Assembly (NCBI GenBank): GCA_023248635.1
Contig: JAHFED010000019.1
Location: forward strand, 31,901-95,900
Source of the DNA: Myxococcales bacterium
GTDB taxonomy: Bacteria > Myxococcota > UBA727 > VGSZ01
DNA length: 64,000 bases
Direction of reading: 5' to 3'
Shown here: piece by piece, positions 62,479-64,000 of the stretch
How positions within the stretch are numbered: position 1 is the first letter of the stretch
Layout of the letters: each line of letters starts with the position of its first letter
Notes under the pieces: model-generated
Databases searched by the model: none
Told to the model about the DNA's origin: nothing
What the model saw: only the letters and a program-made list of their open reading frames with translations
Made by a program: the position numbers and the translations under genes

Positions 62479-62850
62479 GGGCGACTCCTGGGGTGTGAGC
62501 CTTCCATCAGCAGGAGCAGTGCCAGCTTCCAGCGCGCAGCGGGATGCGCTCTTTCGTTGCGCAGGCGCTGCCTCGCCCAGGGTTGCGCAAGGGTTGACCA
62601 GGGAGCGCAGCATCCCGTTTCGAGCAGGCCACGGCCCCGTCGGCGAGGCCCCGGGTCTGCCGGAGCCCTGCCTCTGTCCGCCGGAAGGGCCTCCGGGTCT
62701 GCCGGAAGCACCCCGGGGCGTGGGCGGGGGACCCCCGGGGCCTGCCACGGCCCGTGCCGGGTCCGCCGGAAGCACTGCCGGGGCCCGTCCCCCCACCCCC
62801 GGGGCCTGCAGGTCGGCGCGTCGGGTGGTGTTTGACCTGCCGCAGGGTGC
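62479..62850. other. Intergenic region with degenerate GC-rich repeats
   Basis: This 372 bp stretch between two minus-strand genes has no convincing gene. From about 62640 to 62790 it contains four imperfect copies of a GGGTCTGCCGGAAG-like unit and several CCCCGGGG palindromes. The promoter of the coiled-coil gene should be here, but none is clear. Confidence 0.55.
62640..62790. repeat. Imperfect GGGTCTGCCGGAAG direct repeats
   Basis: Four copies with one to three changes, at about 62650, 62668, 62692 and 62757, spaced irregularly (18 to 65 bp). They sit upstream of the coiled-coil gene and could be regulator sites or relics of a minisatellite. Confidence 0.5.
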
Positions 62851-63759
62851 TCAACGGGGCGGTGCCGGGTCGACGGCGCCGTTCGGAGCGCCCGCAGGGG
62901 CGTCGGGGGCGGTGGGGAAGATGTTGTTGAGCCGGTAGCGCACGCGGGCCATGGGGTCGTCGCCGACGGCCGCCACGCCCCAGGGTCCGATGGTCGTGAG
63001 CACATCATAAGTGAGGCGCTTCAGGGCGGCGCGGCGAGCGCTGACGGAGGCGGCGTCGGTGTTGATGTCCTGCTTGCCAAAGACGACGTCGCGCAACACG
63101 TCGGCGCTCCCCTGGAGCGCGTCGATCAGCCCCTGGGCCACGCCTCGATCGTGGAATTGCCCCAGCGCCCGGGTCGCCTGGCGCACCACCTTGTCGGCCT
63201 CGGCGAGCATCGCCGCCGGATCGTTGCCCCGGGGTCGAAAAGAGGTGACAGCCGACGACACCCCGCCAGCCAACCCCACGCGCGACAGCGCCGTGCGGGC
63301 CACCTTCACGTCGCTCATGGCGACTTCGGCCTCCCGCGAGAGGGTCTTGCGGGCGGCCAACACGTCGTCGTCGCCGACCTGCTCGAGGGCGTCGGTCAGC
63401 AGGCCGAGCCAGGTGAAGTGGCGCTCGCCGATGGGCGCCTTGATCGAGGCAAAGGCCGGCAGGTCAACGACGCCGGCCTGCATCTCCCGCGCATCCTTGA
63501 GCAGGGGCTGCGTTCCATAGGCGAGGTAGTCGCCGCGGACCTTCACCGCCTTCCTGCACCAGCCGCTCACCGCGCCGTCCACCGAAGCGGCGTTGAGCAC
63601 GCCGCTGGGAGGCTGGCCGGCGGACGCTGCCTTGGCGGTCAAGCGGGCCGAGCCCCCGCGGACGACCTTCTTCGCCGGCGCCGCCTTCTTCGCCGCCTTC
63701 TTCGCCGCCTTCTTCGCCTGTTTCTTCGCCGTCGTCTTCGCCGTCTTCTTGGTGGCCAT
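62851..63759 (-). CDS. Hypothetical protein with Lys/Ala-rich histone H1-like N-terminus
   Basis: 302 residues from ATG 63759. Residues 1-35 are almost only Lys, Ala and Thr in AKKAAKKAAKK units, like the tail of histone H1-like bacterial proteins, and could bind DNA. The remaining ~260 residues are a helical domain I do not recognise, in two similar-sized halves around a Gly/Ser break (AGGVSSAVTSF), with a Pro/Ala tail. Cytoplasmic by sequence. Its 5' side faces the palindromic tandem repeat. Confidence 0.78.
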   Translation of the reverse strand: MATKKTAKTTAKKQAKKAAKKAAKKAAPAKKVVRGGSARLTAKAASAGQPPSGVLNAASVDGAVSGWCRKAVKVRGDYLAYGTQPLLKDAREMQAGVVDLPAFASIKAPIGERHFTWLGLLTDALEQVGDDDVLAARKTLSREAEVAMSDVKVARTALSRVGLAGGVSSAVTSFRPRGNDPAAMLAEADKVVRQATRALGQFHDRGVAQGLIDALQGSADVLRDVVFGKQDINTDAASVSARRAALKRLTYDVLTTIGPWGVAAVGDDPMARVRYRLNNIFPTAPDAPAGAPNGAVDPAPPR

Positions 63760-63880
63760 GGTGCTCCCTCTTTGTGGAGCGGGAGGGTCGTTCGAGAGCC
63801 CGGCAACACGCAAGCCCGCACGGCCTTGGCTGGGTCCATTCCGCAGCGACGGCGGCGCCGCCCTAGCGACGGCGACGCCC

Positions 63881-64000
63881 CCCGGTTGGGTTGGACCGCA
63901 CTGTCGGACACGGGTGTCGCACAGTCTGTGGGCCGCCCGGTTGGGTTGGACCGCACTGTCGGACACGGGTGTCGCACAGTCTGTGGGCCCACACTGTCGG
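63881..64000. repeat. 55-bp tandem repeat with nested palindrome (truncated by window end)
   Basis: Two perfect 55 bp units (63881-63935 and 63936-63990, differing only at the final base) and the start of further repeat sequence. Each unit contains the nested inverted repeat ACTGT..GACAC-GG-GTGTC..ACAGT. There are no unique spacers, so it is not CRISPR. The array may continue past the window. Confidence 0.85.

Noticed and set aside
63881..64000. CRISPR array
   Set aside because: Units are 55 bp, directly adjacent and identical, with no unique spacers and no cas genes.

Overview
The window is about 64 kb of very GC-rich bacterial DNA, tightly packed with genes on both strands. It reads as a chromosome segment of a myxobacterium-like organism (phylum Myxococcota, formerly Deltaproteobacteria). 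The support is: Hanks-type kinases with an HRDVSPQN catalytic loop and a PEGA tail; lipoproteins with Gly-Glu linkers and VWA or choice-of-anchor modules; a MYXO-CTERM-like C-terminal tag; an IF-3 with a long Pro/Ala tail like Dsg of Myxococcus; TolQ with two TolR-like proteins; and a zinc-ribbon/GYF/TPR membrane protein like parts of the Agl/Glt gliding machinery. The order cannot be fixed from the sequence. No phage, transposase, plasmid or CRISPR locus was seen.

Left part (1-8.6 kb): mostly minus-strand housekeeping genes. These are a family-4 uracil-DNA glycosylase with a membrane protein, an orphan sigma region 4-like protein, a hemolysin III family protein, a 1243-residue zinc-ribbon/GYF/TPR protein, and an overlapping maf-yggS-proC operon. 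Next (8.7-13.8 kb) comes a compact plus-strand operon, puuD-allB-(alc-uraD)-uraH-allA, which encodes every step from urate to glyoxylate plus urea. It is followed by a lipoprotein, infC (without rpmI/rplT), two small secreted proteins, a tRNA-Arg(CCT) and xerD.

Middle (18.3-41.4 kb): a VWA-like Cys-rich protein, a secreted SRPBCC protein, a lysoplasmalogenase/GH13 amylase pair, a beta-propeller protein with a sorting-tag-like C-terminus, an FtsJ-like rRNA methyltransferase, a VWA lipoprotein, a TolQ-TolR-TolR motor cluster, oleC-oleB, coaX-pcnB (poly(A) polymerase with an RGG tail), a DMT transporter, a choice-of-anchor lipoprotein and pyruvate kinase.

Right part (40.7-60.3 kb): the most unusual block. 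A 1332-residue tubulin-like GTPase ending in GYF-like modules is followed by a REC-PATAN-DnaJ-TPR hybrid, a PEGA Ser/Thr kinase, a periplasmic TPR protein, a PP2C phosphatase fused to a cyclic-nucleotide-binding domain, a HEXXH peptidase and a 1756-residue TPR protein. A minus-strand scoA-TM-scoB operon lies inside it. My main candidate for an undescribed system is a phospho-regulated tubulin-like scaffold or cytoskeletal module made of these genes. The right end has an HDOD protein, two Ala/Lys-rich proteins and a 55-bp palindromic tandem repeat that runs off the window.

Two copies of a structured, MITE/REP-like element with ATCCCG...CGGGAT ends lie after infC and after oleC. (CGT)n/(ACG)n trinucleotide tracts recur in many genes and produce runs of V, S, R, D or T depending on frame and strand.
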